Part shown: piece by piece, positions 32,344-44,300 of the stretch | Numbering within the stretch: position 1 is the first letter of the stretch | Layout: each line of letters begins with the position of its first letter | Origin: Myrica gale | Lineage: Eukaryota; Streptophyta; Magnoliopsida; Fagales; Myricaceae | Assembly: GCA_963930655.1 (NCBI GenBank) | Contig: OZ005608.1 | Span: 26,189,271 to 26,253,270 of the forward strand | Length of the DNA stretch: 64,000 bases | Reading direction: 5' to 3' | Notes under the pieces: model-generated | Seen by the model: only the letters and a program-made list of their open reading frames with translations | What the model was told of the DNA's origin: nothing | Database searches by the model: none | Translations under genes and position numbers: made by a program

Positions 32344-34905
32344 TCAATTGTGGTTCAAGTACAAATGATGTTGCCTAATATAATCAATCACTTCATCTGC
32401 AGTAAGATATTTTATCGACAGCCCTCTCGAAATGCAGTCCCTGTCAATGTTCTTTGGTGTTAAGACTCATTAATTCAGAAGGCTTCTTTTCATTGTCAAT
32501 CAAATATTGTTTACCTTAATCTGGTAGAGCTTATTTGATTTGGTATAACCTCATCCACTACTTTAATGTTACCCTGCAAGAATGAATCCAAGAGTCAATA
32601 TGTTTACGATAGACCCAGCAAGCCATGGAGTGGAAAGCACCCACAAAGTAAAACATTGAAGTAATAAAAACGCCTAGGGAAGTTCCTCCCGAGATGGAAG
32701 TATACAAATCATCTGTCGCTAGTTCAAATTTGTACTGGTTTAAGCTTTTTCAGATGATTTCCACTCTAGTCAAATGAAAGAATGTGGACATATATGCATT
32801 TAACCAGGGCCACTCCTGTGGTTCAAATTTCCAAAGGCACAAAAAATGGGAATGAATCAAATTCTCTGTTTACCTTGTATTCATTCAAAATTCCATCATC
32901 GGAAATAATTTTCTCAACATCTTGTCCCTCTCTGCGAATACAAACAATTCCATAATCACTGCATATGGTCCTGACCTGGTGCATAATCACAAAATTTGTA
33001 GATGATTACAGACCGTCACAAATGGCTCAAATAAAATTAATAGGCCCCTACTGAGTAGAGAATCAGTATATTGGGAGACAAGTATACCTGGTCACGAATC
33101 CAGGCTCCAGGAATACCAAATGAATACAGTAGATCAGAACCGCAGACAAGCATAACGTTAAGGGATTCTAGAAGAAGAAAGATTTGGGAGGATGTCATCA
33201 CGCTTATGTAGTCTAATAGCTCAAAAGCAAAGAAAAGATACAATTTTCACTAAATATACCTCTGGGAACCAGCCCACCCTCGGATAAAATAGTCTTAACT
33301 CTAGATAAAACAGTTAAAGTGCGTTGGAAGGTACTTTGGCTTGCCTGTAACAAGAGTTTAGAACTTCCAAAATTAAATTTCAAATCATGCAAAATGATAA
33401 AATAACACCTCATCAGACTCTTGCACTCATCGAACTTTTACACGCGTGAATTAGAAATTATATCAAAGTGAAATATAGTTCTATTGAATCAAATATTAAC
33501 TCTAATTTGAGGAAACATTTAACAATGAAGTTGAGAGACACACACCCAGGAGAGAGACAGATAATAATTTACCTCCCATGTATCAACCATAATAAATTCA
33601 GAACTTTCGCAGGCTAGATGACACAGCTGTATACGATGTTCAGAAGATAAAAGGCCCTATAAAAAATACACAAGTGACTGCTTTGTTAGTCACCAAAATG
33701 TTTGCCACAGAATAAATTGGAATACATCACTTTCCATGTGCAGGAGGACAACAACTATGAAAAAGAAAACTTAACAGAAATAAATTTAACCAAGTGATAG
33801 TTGGAGAAATTAAATATAGATACAAACTTCCTAAAATTGCCCTTAGCTTTAAGGGTTTGGGAAATTTGTATACAATGAGCATCACTCTCCTTTTGGTGAT
33901 GAAAGCTCCCTCTACAAATTGCACGTCTATCAACAAGCCAAAAGGAACTAAATACCTCTTTCTTATATGCATCATTAACAGGTGACATATAACCTCCAAT
34001 AACAGAATAGCCTTCTGCATGCAGCACATCTCTTGCCAGCTCTAAGAATAACATTGAAAATTATCAAAATTCACTCTATACGTATATAATCCTGTAATAT
34101 ATTCCACCATTGGCAGATCTACATGTTAGTAACATTGCTTGTACTTCCCACAAATTTGACTGTTTATGAACACAAATTCTACACATAGGCTCTTCTGTCA
34201 TCCAGGTAGCAAGAATTCAGGTCAAAAGTAATGTAATGTGCATGAAGGAGTCAAATTGCAATAATTGGAGAAAGATGTCATCATGCAAATGCATTTTAGT
34301 TAAAGAGAAAAGTAGATTTCACTTCTTCCAAGAACATGGTTTGAAGAACAAACACATTGACATAACAAGACATAACAAAGTTCCTTTGGATTTATATATT
34401 TAGCAACCACTGCACTCTCTTTTTCATATAATTGTCTCAACATGGTTGCATAAATATACTGGAAACTATAGCCATCAGAATTTAGAGAGAGAATTAAGGT
34501 TACCCAGGAACTCACCGAACATGCGTAAATGCATGTAGGTAGGAGGATTGAAGCTTCCGGTCGCCACTAGAACTACATATTTATTCTCCCTATTATTAAA
34601 ATAGAGCGAGTTACCATATTTTCAAGATATCATAGCAACAAAAGTGTCATTGAGAACATTAAATCGTACTCTCTTACTAAGAAACGCATAACTTGTAACA
34701 AAAACCAAGCTAAATTGGGTTTTCGGGAACAGCGAAATGGTAGGGAGCATTTGGACGTCCAAAAGTGATCCTCTTGAACCAGTTTTTCGAATTGATAATA
34801 GGAGGGAATTTACCATTGTAACACTTACTTGGCCGTAGTTCCCAGCGAAGCGTCCTGACTGATCGATCCCAAAGCTAGTTTAGAGAACGCCAATGGGAAA
34901 TCCAT
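32344..34905 (-). CDS. NMNAT: Nicotinamide/nicotinate mononucleotide adenylyltransferase, 9 exons
   Basis: Transfers AMP from ATP to NMN or NaMN, the last shared step of NAD synthesis. Exons (minus): 34905-34830 (start edge within 1 bp), 34589-34516, 34041-33956, 33656-33573, 33344-33260, 33167-33088, 32975-32874, 32573-32515, 32440-32344; GT-AG junctions in frame, about 247 residues against 238 in Arabidopsis. Motifs: ATP-binding VATGSFNPPTYMHLRMFE (about 34-51), GGYMSPVNDAYKKE, the W-rich MVDTWEASQSTFQRTLTVLS segment, VMLVCGSDLLYSFGIPGAW, and the second ATP motif ISSTRLRDCISRG near 210. It ends YIRQHHLYLNHN. It is convergent with NF-YB6 and shares an upstream spacer of 3.4 kb with WYR. Confidence 0.95.
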
Positions 34906-35915
34906 GACACCTGCAAAATAAAACAGCCAAATCGCACCGAGTCTATATATGCATATATATGGAAAGGGAAAGAAAAATCAAGGTACCAGAGAATAGAGAT
35001 GAGTAGAGAGAGAGAGAGGAGACCTGTTCAATTTCGAGGAAAAATGACGGAGGACTACGACCAGGGGTCCACGATGCGTGAGAGTAACGGAGATGTCCAA
35101 ATTGTGTCTAGAGTAACGTGACTGAAGCTAAAAAAAAAACATGCTTCATAACGTCGGTTATTATTTTAGAAAGAAAAAAAACGTCCGTTATTCTAACGAA
35201 AAAGGCCAGAAAACGAAAAACAGACATTCTGTTACAAGGAATAGAGAACTGAGGCAGAAACTAAAAAGAACTTTGAGGGAAAATAAAAATATGCGAACCG
35301 ATAAACGAAAAAATACCAGCCCAACTCTTTCTTTCTTTTAAAGAGGACAACAGAATAAAAGATACCGCCTAAAAGACATTTTATCAAACACGTAGTGCTC
35401 TGAATAAAATCCGAGAACATGCAATAATCCTATAAAATCCATCAAACTCGAACAAAATTGAAAAAGACAAATATGAAAAATCGATCAATCAATTTCCTAT
35501 CTATGAGAGAGCGGTAAAAGTGCATCCAATAACTATATATACCAATACAAACTATAAATTCAGCAAAAAAAGAAAAAGAAAAGCGGAGAATGATAGAAAC
35601 CAGCGTTATGGATCTCTACAGGCAAAATCGTCGCATTCTTTAATGTACCTGGATATATCTCTTCGTGGCTCTGTTGGAGATCTATATGTCATGAGGCGCA
35701 TTTCAAAAACTTGAAGATGTGGATGGTGAGGTCCCCAACCTCCTCAAAATCTGCTCTTTCTTCTTGTCTTTATCGTTAGCTCTTTTGCGATTTCCTTATC
35801 TATGGGTTCTCTGCGACTGCGAGGGAGGGTGTAAGCTTTCTTTTTCCACTTAAAAAAAAAAACTTAACATGTATTTTACGGCGTTAGAGAGTTGTTTTAA
35901 CACTGCCCTCGGATG
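34906..35915. other. NMNAT upstream region, AT-rich
   Basis: Promoter and spacer. Short frames near 35141-35340 and 35520-35714 are Lys-rich translations of A-rich DNA, not genes. Confidence 0.5.
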
Positions 35916-35919
35916 ATTA

Positions 35920-36092
35920 ACCTATGTTTACCGAAATTTTGGGTTAAAAATTTAGGAATTTTTTTAAATGTTGAAGTTTATTGAAATCTGTGAAAAAATT
36001 TAAATGTACGTGTAAAATTTAAAATTTTTGAAATATGTTTGTTTTGTTTAAAATTTTGGGTCCCAAAATTTTGGACAAACAAACCTGTCCTA
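35920..36092. mobile_element. Fold-back MITE, same family as 50474-50664
   Basis: Both ends contain a TTTGT(T)/ACAAACAAAC terminus next to CCAAAATTTT / AAAATTTTGGG blocks. The internal order TTTACCGAAATTTTGGG, AAATGTTGAAGTTTATTG, AAATTTTGGG matches the reverse complement of the element near 50.5 kb. Termini are diverged and no target duplication was fixed. Confidence 0.6.
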
Positions 36093-36632
36093 AATAGATC
36101 TCCATTAAATGACGTCAGGGAGCAAACAGCAGACATTTGAACTGGAACTCCCATTTTAATTATTATTTTTAATTTCAGATATTTCTATAAAATCATCTTA
36201 ATTATGCTAAATGTTAATTTAATCTCTATACCTTTGTACAGAGATTATCAATACCTGTTACCCTATTCATGCTAGCCAAATCTTTTGATTTATCAAATTC
36301 TCCTAAATTTTCTTAAATTGTTCATATTAGTGAAAAATGTTATAAAGATTTATTTTTTATGTTTTCAAAAATATTAAATACTTAAATGTAGTCACTATAT
36401 ATGACAATTTTCAAATAAATACAACTATAAGTTGATCATTAAATAAAAAAAGAAGACCCAAATTGAATACCAAGATCTTGAATTGATTCAAAAGATTTTC
36501 ATATTAGTAAACTCTTCACATTGTTTGCTAAAGTTATAAATTTCTTCAGGTACTTTTTTAGATTTGAAAAGACTACAAATATTTAAAATTTATTTGTGCT
36601 TCACAAATCACCATATGTTGTGTAGCTTATTG

Positions 36633-37091
36633 TAAGAGTGAGTACCAAAACGGATGGAACCGGAATGACCCATTTCAATTCTGATTCTGGTACTCACCGA
36701 AATGGAACAGAAATTTTTGGAAACGGAATCCGGAAATTCCGGTTCCATAACTGGGCCAAAAGGGCCCGTTTTACTTTGACCCAAAATGTTTTTAAGCATT
36801 TTGGGCCGAAATTTTTATTTTTAAAAAAAATCTCATGTTACATCAATTTCATAATATGGTTTTTAAACATATTATGATTATCAAGATATTAAAGTAAAAA
36901 ATTATACATCACTAGATTTTGTCTCAAATAAACTAAACTATACTAAAAATTTGTTATTTTTTTAAATACTGGAACCGGAAAATTCCGACATTTCCGGTTC
37001 TGGTTCCGAAATTTTCCCAAAATGAGTTCCGGTACCGGAATAGGCCGGAACCGGAACCGAAAATTCCGGTTTCATAAATTTCTCACCCTGA
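36633..37091. mobile_element. Non-autonomous hAT element rich in CCGGAA motifs
   Basis: 459 bp with ends TAAGAGTGAG and, reversed, TCAGGGTGAG. The 8-bp flanks GCTTATTG (36625-36632) and ACTTATTG (37092-37099) agree at 7 of 8. Inside, subterminal clusters of GGAACCGGAA and TTCCGG repeats near both ends resemble transposase-binding arrays of plant hAT elements. No transposase. Confidence 0.8.
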
Positions 37092-37099
37092 ACTTATTG

Positions 37100-37935
37100 A
37101 CTTGACACCCTTCTATTAAGATAAAAATAATAAAAAATAGGAAAATATGTTTTCACACCCACAAGTTAAATATCATTTTAAGTACTCGAACTAACAATTT
37201 TGTCACAATAAGACCGCAGACTATCATAATAAATAAAAATATTCGCCTTGTTATAACTTTTATCGATCCGTATTGCACCACTTAACTTAATTTATGCGTA
37301 TTTTAACTGCATGATCTTATCAGAGTGCGAATATTTATGCATTTTGACAATTTGTGGATTATATGCGATAAAATTCATAATTGAGATTAATAAATAATAT
37401 TTTTTGTGATAGTTCAGCTATACTATAATATTTCCCTAAATATATAAACTTACATATCAGGGAAGGGCAGTAGATTGGATAATCATTTATCAAAGACTAA
37501 GAGCATATTATGAAACCAAACAATTTAAGTCTTTTATAAATTTTAAACATATTATGAACGTGAATTTAGCTTTTATAAGTCTAATTGCTTGAGAGGAAAG
37601 ACGTTTCATGAAATAAAAAAAGGATATCATTTTTCTCTCAAATATATAAATATATATATATATTTTGGGTAAGTATTTGTCTCTCAAAGTTGCAAAGTGA
37701 AAACATGGGATTTTCGGTTAAAACTGATTTAATAATTAATAATTAATGGGCATTAAAGCAGTTTTCACAACTATTACCTTAGACCCTATTACTTTTGGTT
37801 GTTAAATTAATTTGTAGGATATATATTATGTTGCTGTGAAATTTTCAGGACTAACAAAATTGACCATTTATTTATATATATTTTTTGTATTTCTTCTGGT
37901 TGAAAATAACAAAGGAAAAGGCTAAAAAGTAAAGA
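37100..37935. other. AT-rich spacer
   Basis: No gene or paired repeat seen. There are several TA-rich runs, for example near 37650. Confidence 0.5.
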
Positions 37936-37939
37936 GATA

Positions 37940-38055
37940 AATGTAAAATTGGTCCTTGTGCTATATGCAAAAATCGATTTAGTTCTTGTGATATGAAAAA
38001 CATCGATTTAGTTCTTGTGATTTCAGAAAGTGATAAAATCAGTCCCTGACGGAGG
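37940..38055. mobile_element. Partial MITE terminus related to the 63-kb element
   Basis: AAAATTGGTCCTTGTG, CAAAAATCGATTTAGTTCTT, and AAAATCAGTCCCTGAC match the terminal region of the fold-back element at 63011-63567, read on its minus strand. Only one arm is present. Confidence 0.45.
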
Positions 38056-38304
38056 ACCAATAACAAACAAACTGGCTAAGAAAAAAGAAAAGAAAAGAAA
38101 AACCAAACTGATTCCGAGACGGCAGCCCGTCCCCACCGTTCACCCTGGACACCAAAGCTCGACCGTTGAGCCAAAATTTGAAATCCATTCCGCGCTCAAC
38201 GCCAGTCCATCCTCATCCCCACCCTCAAGCCTTTCTCTCTCGCACTCTCTCCGAGTGATTCACATGGCCAATCCGTGAAGAAGAAGAAGAAGAAGAAGAA
38301 GGAA

Positions 38305-41300
38305 ATGTCGACGATAGAGAAGCTCTTCGTGCAGATCTTTGAGCGGAAGCGGGGGATCATCGACCAGGCCAAGCACCAGACCCATCTCTTCGACCAACAC
38401 CTCGCTTCCAAACTCCTCATTGACGGAATTACCCCTCCTCCTTGGCTCTGGACCCCTTCGCTCCACGCCCGGCCCTCGGGTCCCAATGGTAATGGCCTAT
38501 CTCTTCCCCAGCGCTATCGTTCTTATTTCATTTGCTTTTGTTCTTGTGGTTTTCTAAATAAACCGGAAAATGTGTATTCTCCCGAATTCTTCATGGTTTT
38601 CGAAAATGTTTTAGTTCCTTTTATTTTTAAAAATTTATGATTTCGGCTCGGCTTTGTGTAGTTTTTTTTTTTCCTTTCTCGTGGTCGAGAAATCACTCGG
38701 TATTGTTTGGAAACAAAAATTGCCTCGGCTTCTGCTTTTAGAAACAATTTTGAAAGGCAAAGAAACCAGGCACGATGAGTTGGATTCGATTTAGTGGAGG
38801 GCTGTGTAATTTGGACTCTCATACATGGAAGTTTCAAATTTGACCAATCGTGACAATTTCTCAGTACCAAACAGGGTATACACAGTTCCGGCATAAGTCA
38901 TAAACCTTTAGACTGCTCACGGTGGCATTGCATGAATTAGTGCGCACTTGAAATTGGTGTTGAAATGTATCATGGTTTCCTGTTTAAAACATCCTTATTG
39001 AAATATTTACTCCAGCTAATTGGCTACGTTTTCTGAGCAGAATTTGCTATCAGTACTAAAGCAATACAGAGGTTGGAAAACAATGTAGGGGAACTAGATA
39101 TGCATCGCTTTTTTCAAAATTATTGACAAACGAACGTCCCCAGCTTCTTAAACAATTGTTGTTGCCATTGCAGAGTTCAATAAGGAAGAGCTGATTTCAG
39201 GGGTCTTGCTTCCACGTCCACAACACGTCATCCCTTACACCAGTAGTCACTGCGCTCTCTACAAAAAACCAGTTTTTGCTGCTGGTAACGGAGAGTTACC
39301 GAATGATCTGTTTACGCGAGTTATTGATTCAGAACAAGGGATTGATGCCGGAGATGGGATATCCTCTCTGGATCAGTGTCCTGCCAGAGATGTCGGATGT
39401 GCCTCCGCTGGTGTTCCTGAGCTGGATCATACTGCTATGTCTCCTCAAGATGCGAGAGATATAAGACTACCCACCATCTACCATGACCCAGCTCTATCTC
39501 TGGCAAGGATTCAAAGGTCCAAGTCAAGACAAAAGGTTATAGAGCTTCGTAATAGTGCGAAAGCAGTCCAAAGCTGTTCAGCTCATGAGAATGATGCTGG
39601 TGGGATTTCTGGGTCTGCAATTGCTTCACTTCAGAATGACCATGTGGTTGAGTCAGTGTTTGTCAATCCTGTTGCTGCCAATATTGCGAGTTGTGCAGGG
39701 GAAGGAGAAAAAGTGGGCGATTGTTGGAGCAAAGCAAATGGTAGCAACTTTTACTCTGGTAGAATCACAAGATCTAGAAGCTCTAGCCAGCAACTTGGCT
39801 CTTTGGATGGGGTTAAGGCTCCTTATATTTTCAGGGAAGATGGTGGTAGATTTGCAGGTTCTGTAGCCAAATTAAATGAGCAGTCTAGCCATGGGAATAA
39901 ACCATTGGAATTAGCTGAACCTTCTCCTATAACCAATGCAAGATGTAGAGCAAAGAAAGGAAAGCGAGGGGACAAATGGACCAAGGACATGGGAAGCAAT
40001 GTTTCCCTTGGAGGAATAACGAGTTCTAGTCAAGAGCCTAACTGCATGAAGAAATCCAAAAATCTGGATAGCTGTTGTGATAATGAGAAAGTGGATGGAC
40101 TTAGTGATTCCAAGCAGCATTGCGACTATGATGAGGAGTCTTTGGAATTGGTCAAATCCTCTGTTATCACTGCTGATGGTAGCGGAGTGAAAGGAAAAAT
40201 GGACCCCCATAGGGAGGAATGGGGAGGCAATGATAATTTTGGTAGAGTTAGAGGTCCTTTCCGGTCACTCAAAAATGCTAACAGTAGCAAACAGGCGCAA
40301 CCTATGAGCAAATCCACACCACTGCCTCAATCTCCAAGCTTTCAGAATGGACAGCATCCTCAAATCAGTGAGATAAGGTCCTTGCTGCATCAAAAGGATC
40401 AAGATTTATGCATGGAAAATGTAAGAGAACACTCAAGCAGCGGGAATTCTGAAGTGAACCATGACGCCAGAAACTCAGAGTTGCAGGCTTCTAGTAGCAG
40501 TAAAATATCTTCAAAAGAGGTCTACTCCAATGTCTCTGATGAAAGAGTTATCCGGTACAAATTTCTTGGTTTTAGCAAATCTGATGAAGTACAAGGTGCT
40601 CAAATGTCTGCCGGAGGGTCAAGTCTAAAGGATCAACAGCCATGCACACTTAATGCAGCATTTTATTCACACAAGGAGCACGTAGCTGATGAGTACGCTG
40701 GTACTAATATAAGGGGAGAAGCTGCTAGTACCATTGAAGGAATAGCTAAACACATTAACTCTTCCCTCGTGTTGGGTTGTAAAGTCACACACTCCAGATC
40801 TAATCCCACTACTAAGCCTCCATTTGCACAGTCTTTAATATGTTCTGAAGGAATTGACCTTAAGGAAGTGTCAGGCACTCAAATAAAAGTCCTGCATGGT
40901 ACCTGCAATAGGGACACAGTTGAACAGGATAGGAGTGCTGCAAATGTGATGAAATGTGAGGTTGATTCTGATGTGCTTGCTGATTCTAATTGTGACATTG
41001 CTTGCCTTAGAGCTGGATCAGGAGTGTTAGCATCGAGGCCACCCTCTGATTGTACTATGTATATGAAGCCCAACCAACTTGATTTCGATTCTGTGGTCGA
41101 GTCAAGTTCAAATGGAATGTCATGTCCTCCCTCAGACAAGGAAGTACTGGGTAGGTTATCAGAAACCTTTACTAATCCTGCAGTGTTAATGGAGAAAGTA
41201 GCATCCATTGGTTGCCAAGCCAAGTGCGGCTCATCTGCAGGGAAACCTTCCCTGGAGGAACAGGAAGATTTGAGCAAGGACAAAGAACTTCAGAAATTTT

Positions 41301-44300
41301 CATCTGAAGTGGACGAGACATATGAAGGCAGCAGAAGTTCAGATGTAAATGCTGTGCAACCAGTAAAAAGAACATCTGAGGTTTCTAGGGGTGCAGTTAC
41401 TCATCCTTTGTTCGAAAGGGACAAAGCTTACCAAGGGAAATCTTCTTTGACCGATCATTCATCTATCGTACAAGTAGACTGTGAAGATTTCCTTGGAAGC
41501 CTGCCAAATCTAATGGGGTCTAATATGTCAAATGTCAACGCTGATACTAAGGGGGATCTTTCCTCCGGGAAGGTTGTTGTGGAACATGATGATGTGCAAT
41601 CTATCAAATTGGTTTCCATCAACCGTAAGCCTGATATCAGTCTTGGTGGTGATCCCCGCCAATCAACAAATGCTGATTTTTCGTTTGTTAGTGGATCTGG
41701 TCCTTTCACAAATCCAGATGCAACTTTAAACTCTTCTACAATTGACCTTCCTCGTGCTCTTTTGGTGGAAGAAACGGATGATGCTTTGGTGCAGCCAACT
41801 ATACATCCAGGCATTTCTCAGTCTCCAAAAGCAGATTCTTTGGGGAGACGTGCTGGTCCAGACAAACAAGTAATTTTTCAAAAATCAACTGAAGATCAGA
41901 TTGCAAAGAATGCCACGCCAGGAGGAAGTTCTAGCTTGGGCTTGGAGGGTTCTTGGTTTCAGCATAAGCGGAGAAAGATCGAGGGTCGACCTACTAACTT
42001 CCTATCTGCTTCACCAAGCTTGAGGGAAGAGGGACTAACATTGATCGACAGGGATTCTGTAAGTGAAAACCTGAATGATGCAGAAGATTATTCAAAGGCA
42101 GTCCTACAAACTCTACACTTCTCATTATCTCCTGAGAAGGGTGTTGCACAATTAGACATGGGTAACAGTCTAGCTGAAGCAAAGCATCAAAATGAGGAAG
42201 GCCATATGATAGAAGGATTTGAATCTTCACCTAGGTTGCACGTTGAAGAGGTATTGGTTTTTGTGGCATAAATTCTGAAACCTACTTCATTAATTATTTT
42301 GGGTCAGCAATCCCACAGAAATGATGCTGAATCAGGACAGTCTTTGTTTTTTGTGCTTGTATATCGTGGAAGAATAGTAGGTCATGTAGGTCCTTAAATC
42401 TATCAAGAAAACTGCAACCAAAGTGATTAAGAAAAGCCAGGTGCCTTTGCTGTTGGTTGCCATTTTAGAATATATTGACCTGATCAGATGATCTTAATTT
42501 TCAAACTGAAACAGTTGTTAATTATATTATGCAGTTGGTTCTTTCATGGGATTTGGGAATTAGGAACTTCAGCTCTGCTATCACTGGCACTCCTTGTGAT
42601 AGAGTGGTTAGCTATGTACAATATGCCCCCTTCAACACCTTTGATTATAGTATTGTCTTGCAAATAAAAATACTACGTTTACCCATATCCTGGACAAAGG
42701 TGGTCGATGAATCCAGAAACCCGAGGGGACCAAAAAGTTAGTGGGTACATGTGATGAAGAAACATATGACTTTAGCTTGAACTGAATGGATTCGTGTATC
42801 AATGCCAAGCAGTTAGGACTATTACTTTCTTTATGTTGAGTTGTTCATCTGAAGAGATGGTTCAGTCTGACTATAAATTCACACTTAATCTGTCATTTAG
42901 GTAGGTTTCGCATTGCAGATTCCTCCGTCATTGCTAGTTTGGTCTAGTTATGAAAGGTTGGAATTTCCTTATGCAATTATGCATGTCTAACTGAATGTAC
43001 TGATGAGGAATTATTAAAACCTAATATCTCACCACAAGCATTCAGTATAAGCTATACGTTTATATGCCCTGTAATTTGCTCTAACTTCATTTGTCACTGG
43101 TGTCTTTTAAACCAAGTGCTTACAGGTTTCAAATGTATTTTCTTCTACTCCTGCAGGTTGATTTTTGTTGATGTTGTGGTCTTTTGAGCTTTTCTGATGT
43201 GGATATATGTCAAAATTGTTTTGACAGGTTGAACTTAGCTTGGGAGCTATCGTTGGAAGTGCAAACACACCTTTTACTTATTTGGATGATCAGCTAAGAG
43301 TGTCCCTCATCTCAAGTTTGATTAACCAGGCTGCTGGTGATTCTCAAGGTTGTTTGGCAGAGGAAGTGGAAGTGGTTGATCCAAATAGCAAAATCGATGC
43401 TAGCATGCAATACTTTGTAGACGAGAACCAAGCTCCTCTTCATCTTGAAGATAAACTGGATCTAGAAATTACAAACCATGTTACTTGTAGTGGAAGAACA
43501 ATACAGGAAAAGAGATCTAATTTTGACGGGACTGATGAAATTTTGAATTGCTCAGCGGGTTCTCCACAAAGCCAGTTCTTAGATATGCCTGAGGCTGATG
43601 AGGCTATGCCTGTGTTTGAAGGGTTCATACTGCAAACGGATAACAAACACCTGTGCACTAAAGGGAATGGAATTAACTTTGAGAAATTGGACCTCCCAAA
43701 TAGTGCAGTTGAACGTGCAAGTATATTGGAGCAACTCTGCAGATCTGCTTGCACGGATACCCCATTATCTGGTTATTCAACTTCGTATAAGTTGCACGGG
43801 ATTCCAAGTCTATACCAGTCTGTTCCCAATGGGCTTCTAGAAGGGATGAACCAGAGAAGCACCCTTTCTATGAACGATACGGGCAAGCAGCTTTATGGTA
43901 GCGGCTTGAGAGAGGAAGTTGGCTATGCTTTTCATGGGAGGTCCTATTCTGATTGCCTACCGAACTCTAATTGTCAATCAGCTCGGAATATAACTAATCC
44001 ATATGTATCTCCCATTGGGAAGCTCTGGGATAGAATCAAATCAAACTCTTGTAGTTCAGAGAAGCGAACAAGCTTAAATCCAGAGCTTCCGTGCATTGAT
44101 GAAGAAAATGAGAATGCTGATGAGGTAGCTGAGACATTCCCAGAGGGCATTTGTTCAGAAGTGACTACTAGCTCAGTCAAAAGAGTACCACTTGCTGACA
44201 TTACAGGGAATCCAAACCCTCAAGCCGCAGTTTCTGAAGTGGAGAGATATGCTGATAGATTTAGTATAGATTCTGTAAACACAGAATTTAGCTTCACGAG

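Noticed and set aside
42529-42741. 70-codon frame in WYR intron 2 as an extra exon
   Set aside because: No conserved content, and exons 2 and 3 already join in phase 0.
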